Source of the DNA: Sulfurospirillum sp. SCADC
GTDB lineage: Bacteria > Campylobacterota > Campylobacteria > Campylobacterales > Sulfurospirillaceae
Assembly (NCBI RefSeq): GCF_000743525.1
Contig: NZ_JQGK01000003.1
Span: 62,001 to 126,000, forward strand
DNA length: 64,000 nucleotides
Direction of reading: 5' to 3'
Under the pieces are notes generated by a model, which made no database searches, had not been told where the DNA came from, and saw only the letters and a program-made list of their open reading frames with translations. Below are positions 24,078 through 32,632 of this stretch, one piece after another; the stretch's first letter is position 1, and every line of letters begins with the position of its first letter. Both the position numbers and the translations under genes were made by a program.

Positions 24078-27037
24078 AAATACAATTTGAAAGTAATTTA
24101 GAATACCAAGACCAAGCCATAAGTGCTATTGTCGATATTTTTGAGGGGCAAGAGGTGTGTCAAAGCAATTTTTCTGTTTCAAAAATGACCGATAATATTT
24201 TACACAGCATTCACAATGAACTAGGAATTGGTAATAGACTTGAACTCCTTGATGAAGAACTTTTGGAAAACATCCAAAAAATTCAACTACGCAATGGGCT
24301 TGGGGCTTCTAAAAAACTTGAAAGTATGGACTTTTCAGTGGAGATGGAGACAGGAACGGGTAAAACCTATGTTTATCTCAAAACCATTTTTGAACTCAAT
24401 CGCAAGTATGGTTTTACTAAATTTATCATCGTTGTGCCTTCTATCGCCATCAAAGAAGGTACAAAAAAGACCCTTGATATTACCAATGAGCATTTTAAAG
24501 CCATCTTTGATAATGTCAATTATGACTATTTTATCTATGATAGCTCCAATTTAGAGCAAGTAAGAGACTTTGCTACCAGTAACGATATACGCATTATGGT
24601 CATCAACATTGATGCGTTCAGAAAAAGTTTCACCGATCCAAGCAAGGACACCAAAGCCAATATTATTCATAGAAATAACGATAGACTAAGTGGCTTAAAG
24701 CCCATAGAATTTATCTCTTCGACCAATCCTATCGTTATCATTGATGAGCCTCAAAGTGTTGATAACACACCCAAAGCTCAAGAAGCGATTAAAACCCTTA
24801 ATCCTTTGTGTAGGTTACGATACAGCGCAACACATATCAACGCTTACAATTTGATGTACAAGCTTGATAGCATTGATGCGTATGATAAAAAATTGGTCAA
24901 ACAAATCGAAGTTGCTAATGTCAGGCTAAGTGAATCAGCCAATAATGCTTATGTCAAACTTTTGAGTGTTAAAGCAAGCCCAAGAAGTGCGCAAATTGAG
25001 ATTGATGTCAATCAAAGTGGAAAAACTGTTCGTAAAGTTGTTACTGTAAAAAATGGTCAAGACTTGTATGAACTTTCTAATGGAAGAGGACTTTATAATA
25101 ATTTTACGGTAAATGACATTTACATCGAAAAAGGTAAGGAATCTATAAAATTTTTGAATGGAGCGATTGTTCATATGGGTGAATCCCTTGGTGAACTTGA
25201 TGGCGATAGCATTAAGCGACTTCAAATACAAAAAACCATTAAAGAGCATTTTGAAAAAGAAAAATTTCTCAACCCTCAAGGCATCAAAGTTCTTTCACTC
25301 TTTTTTATTGATAGAGTGGCAAATTACCGTGAATATGACAGCGAAGGCAATCCTCAAAAAGGTAAATATGCCCAATGGTTTGAAGAAGAATATAAGCAGA
25401 TTATAAAACAAAAAGATTATGCAGACGTGTTTAATAGTATTAAGGATTTAGATACAGAAGTAGAAAAAATCCACAATGGTTATTTTTCAAAAGATAAAAA
25501 AGGTATTTTAAAAGAGAGTACTGGCAATAATGCCGATGATGAAGATACTTTCAATCTTATTATGAAAGATAAAGAGAAGTTACTCTCTTTTGAAAGTTCA
25601 CTTCGTTTTATCTTTTCACATAGTGCGCTCAAAGAGGGATGGGATAACCCAAATGTCTTTCAAATCTGTACACTTAATGAAACCAATTCAGCAATGAAAA
25701 AACGACAAGAAATAGGACGAGGGCTGAGGATTTGTGTTAATCAAGAGGGTGAACGTGTCTATGGATTTGAGAATAATACACTTACGGTTATGGCAAATGA
25801 AAGTTATGAAGAGTTTGCTAAAAGCCTACAATCAGAGATTGAAAGCGAAGAGGGCATCAAATTTGGTGTCATTCAAGAACATTTCTTTGCCAACTTATCT
25901 ACCAAAAATGATGTCGGAGAAATTCACTATTTAGGCTTTGAAAAAAGTGAAGCATTGCTTCACTTTTTGCTTGATAAAGGCTATATTAATACCCAAGGTA
26001 AAATCCAAGATACACTCAAAATTGCATTAAAAGAGAATACTTTCAAAGTACCAGAAGAATTTGCTTCTATACAAGAAAATATCATCCAATCCATCAAAAA
26101 AGTGGCTGGTGGTCTTAATATCAAAGATGCTTCTGATAAAAAATTGGTCACGCTTCATAAACAAATTTTATTGGGTGAAGATTTTCAAGCACTTTGGAAT
26201 GAAATCAAATACAAAACGACCTATCGAGTTGATTTTGATGTGGAAGCATTAGTCGATACATGTGCGAAAAAGATAGCTAATGAGCTCACGTGTGGTAAAA
26301 TCAAATATATCTATTCAAAAGCCAAAAATAAAATCACGCGTGTGGGTATTGAAGTTGATGAAAATAGTATTAGCATAACTCCCCATGATGTAAAAGTCAT
26401 TCAATATCAATTGCCAGATATTGTCACCTATCTTCAGAATGAAACCAAACTCACACGTAAAAATATTGTCGATATTCTTATTCAAAGTGAAAAGATAGAG
26501 AGTTTCAAAAACAACCCACAAAAGTTCATTGATGGGGTTATCGCGATTATTCGCAAAACTATGAGCATTTTTATCGTAGATGGTATCAAATACCATAAAA
26601 TTGGTGATGCCTTCTACTATGCACAAGAGTGCTTTGAAGATAAAGAGCTTTATGGCTATTTATCTTCTAACATGTATAAAAATAGAGAAAATAAATCCAT
26701 TTATGACTACACAGTTTATGATTCTGACATTGAAAAAAGTTTTGCCAAATCTTTCAATGAAAATGAAAATGTCAAACTCTTTACAAAACTGCCCTCATGG
26801 TTTAAAATCAATACCCCTCTTGGAGGCTACAACCCAGATTGGGCGGTGCTTATAGAAAAAGACAATGAAGAAAAACTTTACTTTGTAGTGGAGAGTAAAG
26901 GAAGCTTATTTAGCGATGATTTGAGAGATACAGAAGAAGCAAAAATCCATTGCGCTAAAAAGCATTTTAATGAAATATCGTCGAAGGCAACACTGGTTGT
27001 ATCCAATACATTTCAAAATTTTTCTGAGAATTTTTAG
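24074..27037 (+). CDS. res: Type III restriction enzyme subunit (Res)
   Basis: 987 residues from ATG 24074, which overlaps the previous stop; a TTG start 15 bases earlier lacks support. It has the superfamily 2 helicase motifs: motif I METGTGKT near residue 95, motif II DEPQ, then SATH and the late QEIGRGLRI. The C-terminal nuclease motif is PDWAVLIEK followed by FVVESKG (PD...ExK). With Mod it forms the ATP-dependent restriction complex that cuts downstream of unmethylated sites. Length is normal, and no frameshift is visible, so the system looks intact. No TTACATGTAA palindrome occurs in the gene. Confidence 0.93.
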   Translation: MKIQFESNLEYQDQAISAIVDIFEGQEVCQSNFSVSKMTDNILHSIHNELGIGNRLELLDEELLENIQKIQLRNGLGASKKLESMDFSVEMETGTGKTYVYLKTIFELNRKYGFTKFIIVVPSIAIKEGTKKTLDITNEHFKAIFDNVNYDYFIYDSSNLEQVRDFATSNDIRIMVINIDAFRKSFTDPSKDTKANIIHRNNDRLSGLKPIEFISSTNPIVIIDEPQSVDNTPKAQEAIKTLNPLCRLRYSATHINAYNLMYKLDSIDAYDKKLVKQIEVANVRLSESANNAYVKLLSVKASPRSAQIEIDVNQSGKTVRKVVTVKNGQDLYELSNGRGLYNNFTVNDIYIEKGKESIKFLNGAIVHMGESLGELDGDSIKRLQIQKTIKEHFEKEKFLNPQGIKVLSLFFIDRVANYREYDSEGNPQKGKYAQWFEEEYKQIIKQKDYADVFNSIKDLDTEVEKIHNGYFSKDKKGILKESTGNNADDEDTFNLIMKDKEKLLSFESSLRFIFSHSALKEGWDNPNVFQICTLNETNSAMKKRQEIGRGLRICVNQEGERVYGFENNTLTVMANESYEEFAKSLQSEIESEEGIKFGVIQEHFFANLSTKNDVGEIHYLGFEKSEALLHFLLDKGYINTQGKIQDTLKIALKENTFKVPEEFASIQENIIQSIKKVAGGLNIKDASDKKLVTLHKQILLGEDFQALWNEIKYKTTYRVDFDVEALVDTCAKKIANELTCGKIKYIYSKAKNKITRVGIEVDENSISITPHDVKVIQYQLPDIVTYLQNETKLTRKNIVDILIQSEKIESFKNNPQKFIDGVIAIIRKTMSIFIVDGIKYHKIGDAFYYAQECFEDKELYGYLSSNMYKNRENKSIYDYTVYDSDIEKSFAKSFNENENVKLFTKLPSWFKINTPLGGYNPDWAVLIEKDNEEKLYFVVESKGSLFSDDLRDTEEAKIHCAKKHFNEISSKATLVVSNTFQNFSENF

Positions 27038-27072
27038 TTAACAAAAAAATATTAAAACCTTTAAACCTTCAC

Positions 27073-27816
27073 TTACTCTCCGCTCTCGCATTCTCCATCG
27101 TACGCCATAATGCCATATTCCAAATTGAGGACGGTTTTGTAGCCCATGTGTTTTAAAATGCGTTGACAGTAGGCACTTCTGCTTCCGCTGTAGCAGTACA
27201 AGATGGCAGGAATATGCTCTTGTCCGCTCAGTTGGGAGAGGGCGGTGTGAAAACTGGTTGTGGGGATCAAAAAGTCGGTGCCTTTGATACGGTTGCTGAT
27301 CCACTCCATCCATTCGCGTGTGTCGACAAGGTTGAATGTCACGCAGCCTTGTGCTCTGGCGTCTAAAAGCGCTTCAAGTTCACTGCCATCGAGTTGGTCT
27401 TTTTTCATCAACACTTCGCACTCTTCTTTGCTTAAGCCTCTTGAATGGGTATGGGCGGCTTCTTCCATGCTCTCTTCTTGGGCAAGTTCGCGCGCATGTT
27501 CAGGGGTGCAGAAGATCGTGCAATGGCATTGGCCTTTTTGGGGAATTTCGATGGTGAGGGCAGGTGTACAGGGGCATAAACGGTTGCCTGCTTTGGCTTG
27601 CTCTTCAGGCGTGTTTCCGATGACCATAAAACAGGGACAGTAGCGTTTGCCATAGATCAGTTTATTGCGTGTTAAGCCTTGCTGTATGGACTCTTTGACT
27701 TCGGTGAGTGGGGTATAATCAAAGCCAAATTGTGCACAGACTTTATCGGTAAATGCTTCTGTTTTCTCTAGTTCTGCTCTAAATTCGGGTGAGTTCATAT
27801 CTATTTTAGTTATCAA
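27073..27816 (-). CDS. Ferredoxin:thioredoxin reductase catalytic domain fused to rhodanese
   Basis: 247 residues. A TTG start at 27816 is preferred because GAGGA lies seven bases upstream; an ATG 18 bases later has no ribosome site. The N-terminal ~110 residues carry the CPC-CPC-CHC pattern of the FTR beta subunit (C60/C62, C81/C83, C97/C99), which holds a 4Fe-4S cluster and redox disulfide for reducing thioredoxins. Residues ~155-240 are a rhodanese domain with active-site loop YCYSGSRS (C208). Fusing the two couples ferredoxin electrons with persulfide chemistry. It is unlinked in function to the flanking restriction genes. Confidence 0.88.
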   Translation of the reverse strand: MITKIDMNSPEFRAELEKTEAFTDKVCAQFGFDYTPLTEVKESIQQGLTRNKLIYGKRYCPCFMVIGNTPEEQAKAGNRLCPCTPALTIEIPQKGQCHCTIFCTPEHARELAQEESMEEAAHTHSRGLSKEECEVLMKKDQLDGSELEALLDARAQGCVTFNLVDTREWMEWISNRIKGTDFLIPTTSFHTALSQLSGQEHIPAILYCYSGSRSAYCQRILKHMGYKTVLNLEYGIMAYDGECESGE

Positions 27817-27888
27817 ATCTATATCCTCTATTTATTATTTTATGCCGTATTATAGAGAATTTGCATTGGAAGAAAATTAAAAGAACGC

Positions 27889-27938
27889 TTTACATGTAAA
27901 GCCTCAAGAAAAGAGGGTGGTTATTTTTACATGTAAAA
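27889..27938. repeat. Pair of TTTACATGTAAA palindromes between divergent genes
   Basis: Copies at 27889-27900 and 27927-27938 lie in the 205-bp gap between the divergent FTR-rhodanese and torD-like genes. The remaining gap is T-rich and shows no gene. Position upstream of both genes fits a regulatory or spacer role better than termination. Confidence 0.6.
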
Positions 27939-28021
27939 CCCCTTTTGCGATTTTTTTGCTCTTTTTTTGCTTTACCATTTCTCTAGTTGGTTAAAAAATT
28001 AAATTAAAAAAAGAGTTTAAG

Positions 28022-28567
28022 ATGCAAACAACTTCAAGACTAGACGACGTTAAACACCTTCGGGACATCTTTAATGCTCAAAATTCCAAAGAGCTTAAAG
28101 CTGCGTTTGATGCACTGAATGCTTCCATTGAAATTTCGGAAGAGGATTTGGAAGTACAGTTCAATCGTTATTTTGTAGGCCCCATGGAGCCCATCGCCGA
28201 TCCGTTTGCTTCCATTTACATCGACGATCCTGATGTGGTGATGTCAAAAAGTACCTTACATGTAAGGGAATTGTACGAAACGATGGGCTTTACAAATCCG
28301 CTTAAAAACATCATTCCCGATGATCATTTGGGTGTTGAGTTAGATGCGTATTACCAACTACTCTATCTTGAAGAGGCTAAAGAGATCGCTTACTTACGTG
28401 AGCTTCGTCACTATTTTTTACATGAACACTTGAGTCTTTGGGTGCCACGCTTCATTGAACGCGCCTTAGAGCAAAGTGAGCATGACTCCAAGGCCATGAT
28501 TTTTATTTTATTACAGCTCAAATCGTTATTGATAAGAGAAACTACTACACAAGGAGTTACCGCATGA
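28022..28567 (+). CDS. TorD/DmsD-family molybdoenzyme chaperone
   Basis: 181 residues, all-helical by composition. It carries the family signature region EEDLEVQFNRYFVGPMEPIA (residues ~40-60) and the later HYFLHEHLSLWVPRFIERAL (the HxxLxxWxPxF-like motif near residue 137). Such chaperones bind the Tat leader of a molybdenum enzyme and assist cofactor insertion in the cytoplasm. The next gene, four bases overlapping, encodes exactly such an enzyme with a Tat leader, so the pairing is clear. One TTACATGTAA copy is inside (28256). Confidence 0.85.
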   Translation: MQTTSRLDDVKHLRDIFNAQNSKELKAAFDALNASIEISEEDLEVQFNRYFVGPMEPIADPFASIYIDDPDVVMSKSTLHVRELYETMGFTNPLKNIIPDDHLGVELDAYYQLLYLEEAKEIAYLRELRHYFLHEHLSLWVPRFIERALEQSEHDSKAMIFILLQLKSLLIRETTTQGVTA

Positions 28568-30840
28568 GTTACTCAAAGGAAAACGTTGAGTCCATTGTGA
28601 ACAATGGCATCAGCCGAAGAAGTTTTTTAAAAGGGCTTGCAGCCAGTGGTGTGTTGTCTTCATTCCCCGGAGGCATTCTCCAAGCCAATGAAGATCTTAA
28701 TACTAAAATACCGTACCTAGGCGAGAAAAGTTACCAAACGTTCCGCAACGCCTGTCCTAGAAACTGTTATGACACCTGTAGCATCAAAACCTACGTTAAA
28801 GATGGCGTGATGCAGTTTATCGAGGGCGCAACGGAATCGACATACACCAGAGGTGGCTGTTGTGTTAAGGGCAATTCGTACGTTAAGCGTGTTTACTCAG
28901 CACGTCGTCTAAAATACCCGATGATGCAAGTGGGTGGCAAAGGCTCAGGTAACTGGAAACGCATCTCTTGGGACACCGCGATGGATATTATCGCTAAAAA
29001 ATTACTGGAGATAAAAAAAGAGGATGGCACGCTTTTAGGGGCAGCGCTGACAAAATACTCAGGTAATTTTGGCATCACGCACTATGGCATTGAGGGGATG
29101 TTTAACTCGATTGGCTATACAACAAGGCTTGCAGGCACACCGTGTTGGCCAGCAGGCATTGACGCGCAAAATCTCGATATGGGCGATATGTGGTGTAACG
29201 ATCCTGAAGAGATGAAAGACAGTAAATTTATCATTCTCTGGGGTGTCAATCCTGCGAGTAACTCCATTCACTCGATGAAATACATCTATGAAGCGAAGAA
29301 AAAAGGGGCAAAAGTTGTTGTCATCGATCCTGTTTTCACGGAAGCCGCTTCCAAAGCGAGTCAATACATTCAGATCAAAACGGGAACGGATGGTCTTTTG
29401 GCCCTTGGTATGGCGAAGATCATCATTGATGCAGGATTGCACGATCAAAAATGGCTTGATGCCAACTCAAAAGGGTACAAAGAGTACAAAGCGTATCTTG
29501 ATAAAGAGATCAAATTAGATAACGTTTCCAAAATCACAGGCATTCCTTTAGCGATGATCAAAGAGTTGGCTTTATCGTTTGCCAAAGCGAAACCTGCGAC
29601 GATTTGGATGGGGTATGGCATGCAACGTCACACCAATGGCGGTTCAATGATCCGCGCGATTGACGCCTTCGTAGCTGTGTCTGGAAACATCGGCAAATAC
29701 GCAGGTGGGGCTCGTTATGGACACCTTAACACATGGGGCTTTAACTACGCTGCGCTGAGCCAGCCAAAACCAGAAGGCAGTGTCGGTTACACGGGTCCTG
29801 AAGGTGCTAAGGGTGAGTTTGCACAAGTAGGTGGTGAAAAAGCGGCGTATACGGATCGTTTCTTGAACATCAACAAAACCGCGCGTGAACTGATTAACGC
29901 GAAAGAGCCAAAAGTAAGACTTCTTTGGGTGGCATGCAAAAATCCTTTTGCACAAGATTTTGACCGCAATCAACTGATTCGTGCTTTCCAACAACTGGAT
30001 CTTGTGGTGGTCGCTGACCAGTTCTTTAATGAAACAGCGAAATGGGCAGACATCGTGCTTCCTGTGACGACTCAGTTTGAAGAGTACGATGTGAACGTTT
30101 CGTACTGGCATTATTGGTTAACCCTGAATGAGCAAGCGATCAAACCACTTTTTGAAGTCAAATCAGACCTTGAAATCGCAGCGATGCTTTCCAAACGGAT
30201 GAATCAACTTCAAGCTGGTTCATGTACCTTCCCTCAAAGTGTCGATACCAAAGCGATGATGGTCAAAGAGTTTAATCCTGGTATTTACGAGCAATTTGGA
30301 ATCAAGTCATGGGAAGAGCTTAAACATGGACCGGTCAAAGCCAAAGCGGTCATTCCGTTTGCCGATGGCAAGTTTAAAACACCAAGTGGTAAGTTTGAGT
30401 TCTATTCGGACAAAGCGTTGGAGCTTTTCGGAAGCGCATTACCGACGTACCTTGAAGTGCGCAAACCCTACGATAAATTCCGTATGACTTCGCCTCACAC
30501 CAGATGGAGTTTGCACTCACAGTTCCAAAACTTGGAGTGGATGGAAGACGTGCATCCTGAACCTTACGTGTACATCAACCCTGAAGATGCGGAAGCCAAA
30601 ATGGTCAAAGAGGGCGACACAGTAGCGGTCTTTAACAAACAAGGACTCTTAAGGCTCAAAGCCAAACTCACCGACAATGTTCAATCTGGAACCGTTTTGA
30701 TGTACGAACAGTGGTATAACAACAACATTTACAATGTCAATGAATTGGTCGATGACACGAGTTCCGACATGGGTGCGTTTAAGACAGGTGCGCCGGGTGT
30801 TGCACTGCACGATACCTTTGTCAACTTTAGAAAACTATAA
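28564..30840 (+). CDS. Tat-exported DMSO reductase-family molybdopterin oxidoreductase
   Basis: 758 residues. The Tat signal is SRRSFLKGLAASG (residues ~17-29). The iron-sulfur motif is CPRNCYDTC with a fourth cysteine in GGCCVKGNSY. Bis-MGD binding segments follow, including WGVNPASNS and VDPVF, and the C-terminal MopB domain ends near GVALHDTFVNF. The Mo-ligand region reads LAGTPCWPAG, so cysteine may be the ligand, unlike the serine of DmsA/TorA. The enzyme should act in the periplasm on an S- or N-oxide, polysulfide or similar acceptor; the exact substrate is not readable. It is encoded with a TorD chaperone and a ferredoxin subunit but without a membrane anchor gene. Confidence 0.85.
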   Translation: MSYSKENVESIVNNGISRRSFLKGLAASGVLSSFPGGILQANEDLNTKIPYLGEKSYQTFRNACPRNCYDTCSIKTYVKDGVMQFIEGATESTYTRGGCCVKGNSYVKRVYSARRLKYPMMQVGGKGSGNWKRISWDTAMDIIAKKLLEIKKEDGTLLGAALTKYSGNFGITHYGIEGMFNSIGYTTRLAGTPCWPAGIDAQNLDMGDMWCNDPEEMKDSKFIILWGVNPASNSIHSMKYIYEAKKKGAKVVVIDPVFTEAASKASQYIQIKTGTDGLLALGMAKIIIDAGLHDQKWLDANSKGYKEYKAYLDKEIKLDNVSKITGIPLAMIKELALSFAKAKPATIWMGYGMQRHTNGGSMIRAIDAFVAVSGNIGKYAGGARYGHLNTWGFNYAALSQPKPEGSVGYTGPEGAKGEFAQVGGEKAAYTDRFLNINKTARELINAKEPKVRLLWVACKNPFAQDFDRNQLIRAFQQLDLVVVADQFFNETAKWADIVLPVTTQFEEYDVNVSYWHYWLTLNEQAIKPLFEVKSDLEIAAMLSKRMNQLQAGSCTFPQSVDTKAMMVKEFNPGIYEQFGIKSWEELKHGPVKAKAVIPFADGKFKTPSGKFEFYSDKALELFGSALPTYLEVRKPYDKFRMTSPHTRWSLHSQFQNLEWMEDVHPEPYVYINPEDAEAKMVKEGDTVAVFNKQGLLRLKAKLTDNVQSGTVLMYEQWYNNNIYNVNELVDDTSSDMGAFKTGAPGVALHDTFVNFRKL

Positions 30841-30852
30841 CAGGAGATTGTG

Positions 30853-31491
30853 ATGCAAAAAGCTTTTTTAGTCGATGGCAGTATCTGTCTAGGATGTAAT
30901 ACGTGTGCAATGGCCTGTAAAAATCAGTATCATCAAGATAAAGGGATTTTGTGGCGCAAGGTGCGTGAGATCGGGGCAGAGGAGTATCATATCGATAATA
31001 ACAATATCTTGCCCACCTTAGTTTCGTACCAAAAAGCACCCAAGGCTGAGATGCCGATGGAGCGATTCTACTTTTCATTGGCATGTAACCATTGTGAAAA
31101 CCCAGCCTGTGTGGCGATTTGTCCTGTGGGCGCACATACGAAAGACCCTGAAACAGGTATTTGTAAACATGACCAAACGATCTGTATTGGGTGTGGAGGA
31201 TGCGTTAAAGCGTGCCCGTTTGGCGCTTCAAAGTTCAATGAAAAGATGGGACAAGCCGAGAAATGCAGTATGTGTTGGGAAAGGCAAGCCGATGGTAAAA
31301 CAACGGCGTGTGTTCAGTCTTGCCCTGTAGGCGCTATTGCTATCATTGATCTTCACGATCCAAAGTATAAAGAGTATGCGAATGCTTCACCCATTGGCAT
31401 TGACTATGCGATCAACGCGGAGACGAAACCGACAACACGGTTTATTCATCCATCCATGCCCAAAGAGGTTTACAGACTTCCAAAAGGATAA
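30853..31491 (+). CDS. DmsB-like four-cluster ferredoxin subunit
   Basis: 212 residues from ATG 30853 (GGAG upstream; a GTG directly before it would add one residue). Four cysteine groups are visible: CLGCNTCAMACKNQ, CNHCENPACVAICP, CIGCGGCVKACP and CSMCWERQADG...CVQSCP. This is the electron-transfer subunit of DmsABC/PsrABC-type enzymes and would link the preceding catalytic subunit to a quinol-side donor. The usual membrane subunit (DmsC/NrfD) is absent here, so anchoring must be provided from elsewhere. Confidence 0.88.
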   Translation: MQKAFLVDGSICLGCNTCAMACKNQYHQDKGILWRKVREIGAEEYHIDNNNILPTLVSYQKAPKAEMPMERFYFSLACNHCENPACVAICPVGAHTKDPETGICKHDQTICIGCGGCVKACPFGASKFNEKMGQAEKCSMCWERQADGKTTACVQSCPVGAIAIIDLHDPKYKEYANASPIGIDYAINAETKPTTRFIHPSMPKEVYRLPKG

Positions 31492-31495
31492 TCAT

Positions 31496-31924
31496 ATGAA
31501 AACAACACTACGATGGATTGTAAGTCTTTGTGGTGTTTTTCTTTCACTCGCTTGGGGGCAGCCTGCCCCAAGCACCTGTAGTTTTGGAGATCCGCGTTTT
31601 GAAGAGCTTTCCCATCAAAACGTTGTCATTATCGAGCCCAAAAACTACGTGGTGGGCGAAGAAAACTTCGTTATAATACAGCTCGAAAAGCCAGAACTTC
31701 CCTCCGGCTACATGGTGAGTGTCTTTATCGATACGCTCACATCACCCCAAAGTGAACCTGAAGTGCAAGGATGGTACCCCAAAACGAGCATTAAGCCCTT
31801 ACGTGAGGGAGTCTATGAGCTGTCGGTTCGTGTGAACCTGATGTATAAGGGAAGCTGAGGCGGTATTTTGGTTGCAAGTCTTGCAAATACAAAGATTCGT
31901 TTTACCGCAAAGAAACCGAAATGA
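31496..31924 (+). CDS. Small exported protein, candidate selenoprotein (Sec at UGA 31856)
   Basis: The ATG at 31496 opens a frame with a signal peptide (SLCGVFLSLAWGQ). The first in-frame UGA (codon 121, 31856-31858) would end it at 120 residues. Beyond it the frame stays open for 21 codons, reading GGILVASLANTKIRFTAKKP, then K and UGA at 31922. The extension looks like a further strand of the same beta-rich fold, right up to the next gene. A SECIS-like hairpin follows the first UGA at the same spacing as in fdhA of this window. So the product is probably 142 residues with Sec121, in SUGG. I do not recognise the family; it follows the molybdoenzyme genes with a four-base gap. Confidence 0.6.
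31856..31890 (+). promoter_or_regulatory. Candidate bacterial SECIS element
   Basis: After UGA 31856-31858, 18 bases run to the apical region. GTATTT (31863-31868) pairs with AAATAC (31885-31890), a five-base bulge follows, then GCAA pairs with TTGC around a loop containing GU. The stretch GGTTGCAAGTCTTGCA closely resembles GGTTGCAGGTCTGCA of the E. coli fdhF element (from memory), which has the same 18-base spacing. Confidence 0.6.
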
Positions 31925-31939
31925 TAAGGAGCATCAAAC

Positions 31940-32632
31940 GTGGATAAACTTTTTTTGGAACGATTGAAGACGCTCACCATTCTCTATGCCGAAGATGAAG
32001 AGGGTATCCGTAAAAACATTGCGGCATCGCTTCGCTACTACACCAAAGAGGTCATCGAAGCGGAGAATGGCAAAATTGCTTTAGAGCTCTATAAAAGCGA
32101 AAAACCCGACATTGTCCTGACCGATATTTTAATGCCCGTGATGAACGGCGTGGATCTGGTACGAGAGATTCGTAAAACCGATGAAGAGACGCCACTGGTC
32201 ATCATCTCGGCACATACCGATAGAGAGTATCTGCTCAAAGTGGTTGATCTGCACTTAGAGCAGTACATCATCAAACCGGTCAATCTCAACGGTCTTTTAG
32301 AAGCCCTCGCACGCTGTTTAAAACGCATTTCCCAAACGCATACAATTGTCTATGAACTTCCCTGTGGCTACTCGTACGATGTCGATCATAAGCTGTTGAC
32401 GTATGAAGGCGAGACGATACATCTCAATAAAAAAGAGGCGGGATTTTTGGAATTACTGCTGCACAATAAACAGCGCATCGTCACCTACGATGAGTTGCAA
32501 GCCCATGTTTGGCAAGATGACGTGATGACCGATAGTGCGCTTCGCTCATTGGTGCGAAATTTACGCAAGAAGTTACCGAAAGATTTTATTACCAATTTAT
32601 CAGGGGTTGGATACCGATTTGAAATGTGCTAG
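31940..32632 (+). CDS. OmpR-family response regulator
   Basis: 230 residues starting at GTG with AAGGAG upstream. The receiver domain (residues 1-125) has the acidic pair ED (18-19) and the phosphoacceptor D62 in VLTDILMP. The C-terminal winged helix (EKR-like YELPCGYSYDVDHKLLTYEG through SGVGYRFEM) binds DNA. It overlaps a periplasmic binding protein gene and is followed by a histidine kinase, giving a three-part sensory set. Position after the molybdoenzyme operon suggests it controls those genes; that is inferred. Confidence 0.92.
   Translation: MDKLFLERLKTLTILYAEDEEGIRKNIAASLRYYTKEVIEAENGKIALELYKSEKPDIVLTDILMPVMNGVDLVREIRKTDEETPLVIISAHTDREYLLKVVDLHLEQYIIKPVNLNGLLEALARCLKRISQTHTIVYELPCGYSYDVDHKLLTYEGETIHLNKKEAGFLELLLHNKQRIVTYDELQAHVWQDDVMTDSALRSLVRNLRKKLPKDFITNLSGVGYRFEMC

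Noticed and set aside
23831-24085. Minus-strand protein rich in NPSP repeats
   Set aside because: It is the antisense reading of the DGLG repeat in the AlbA_2 gene.
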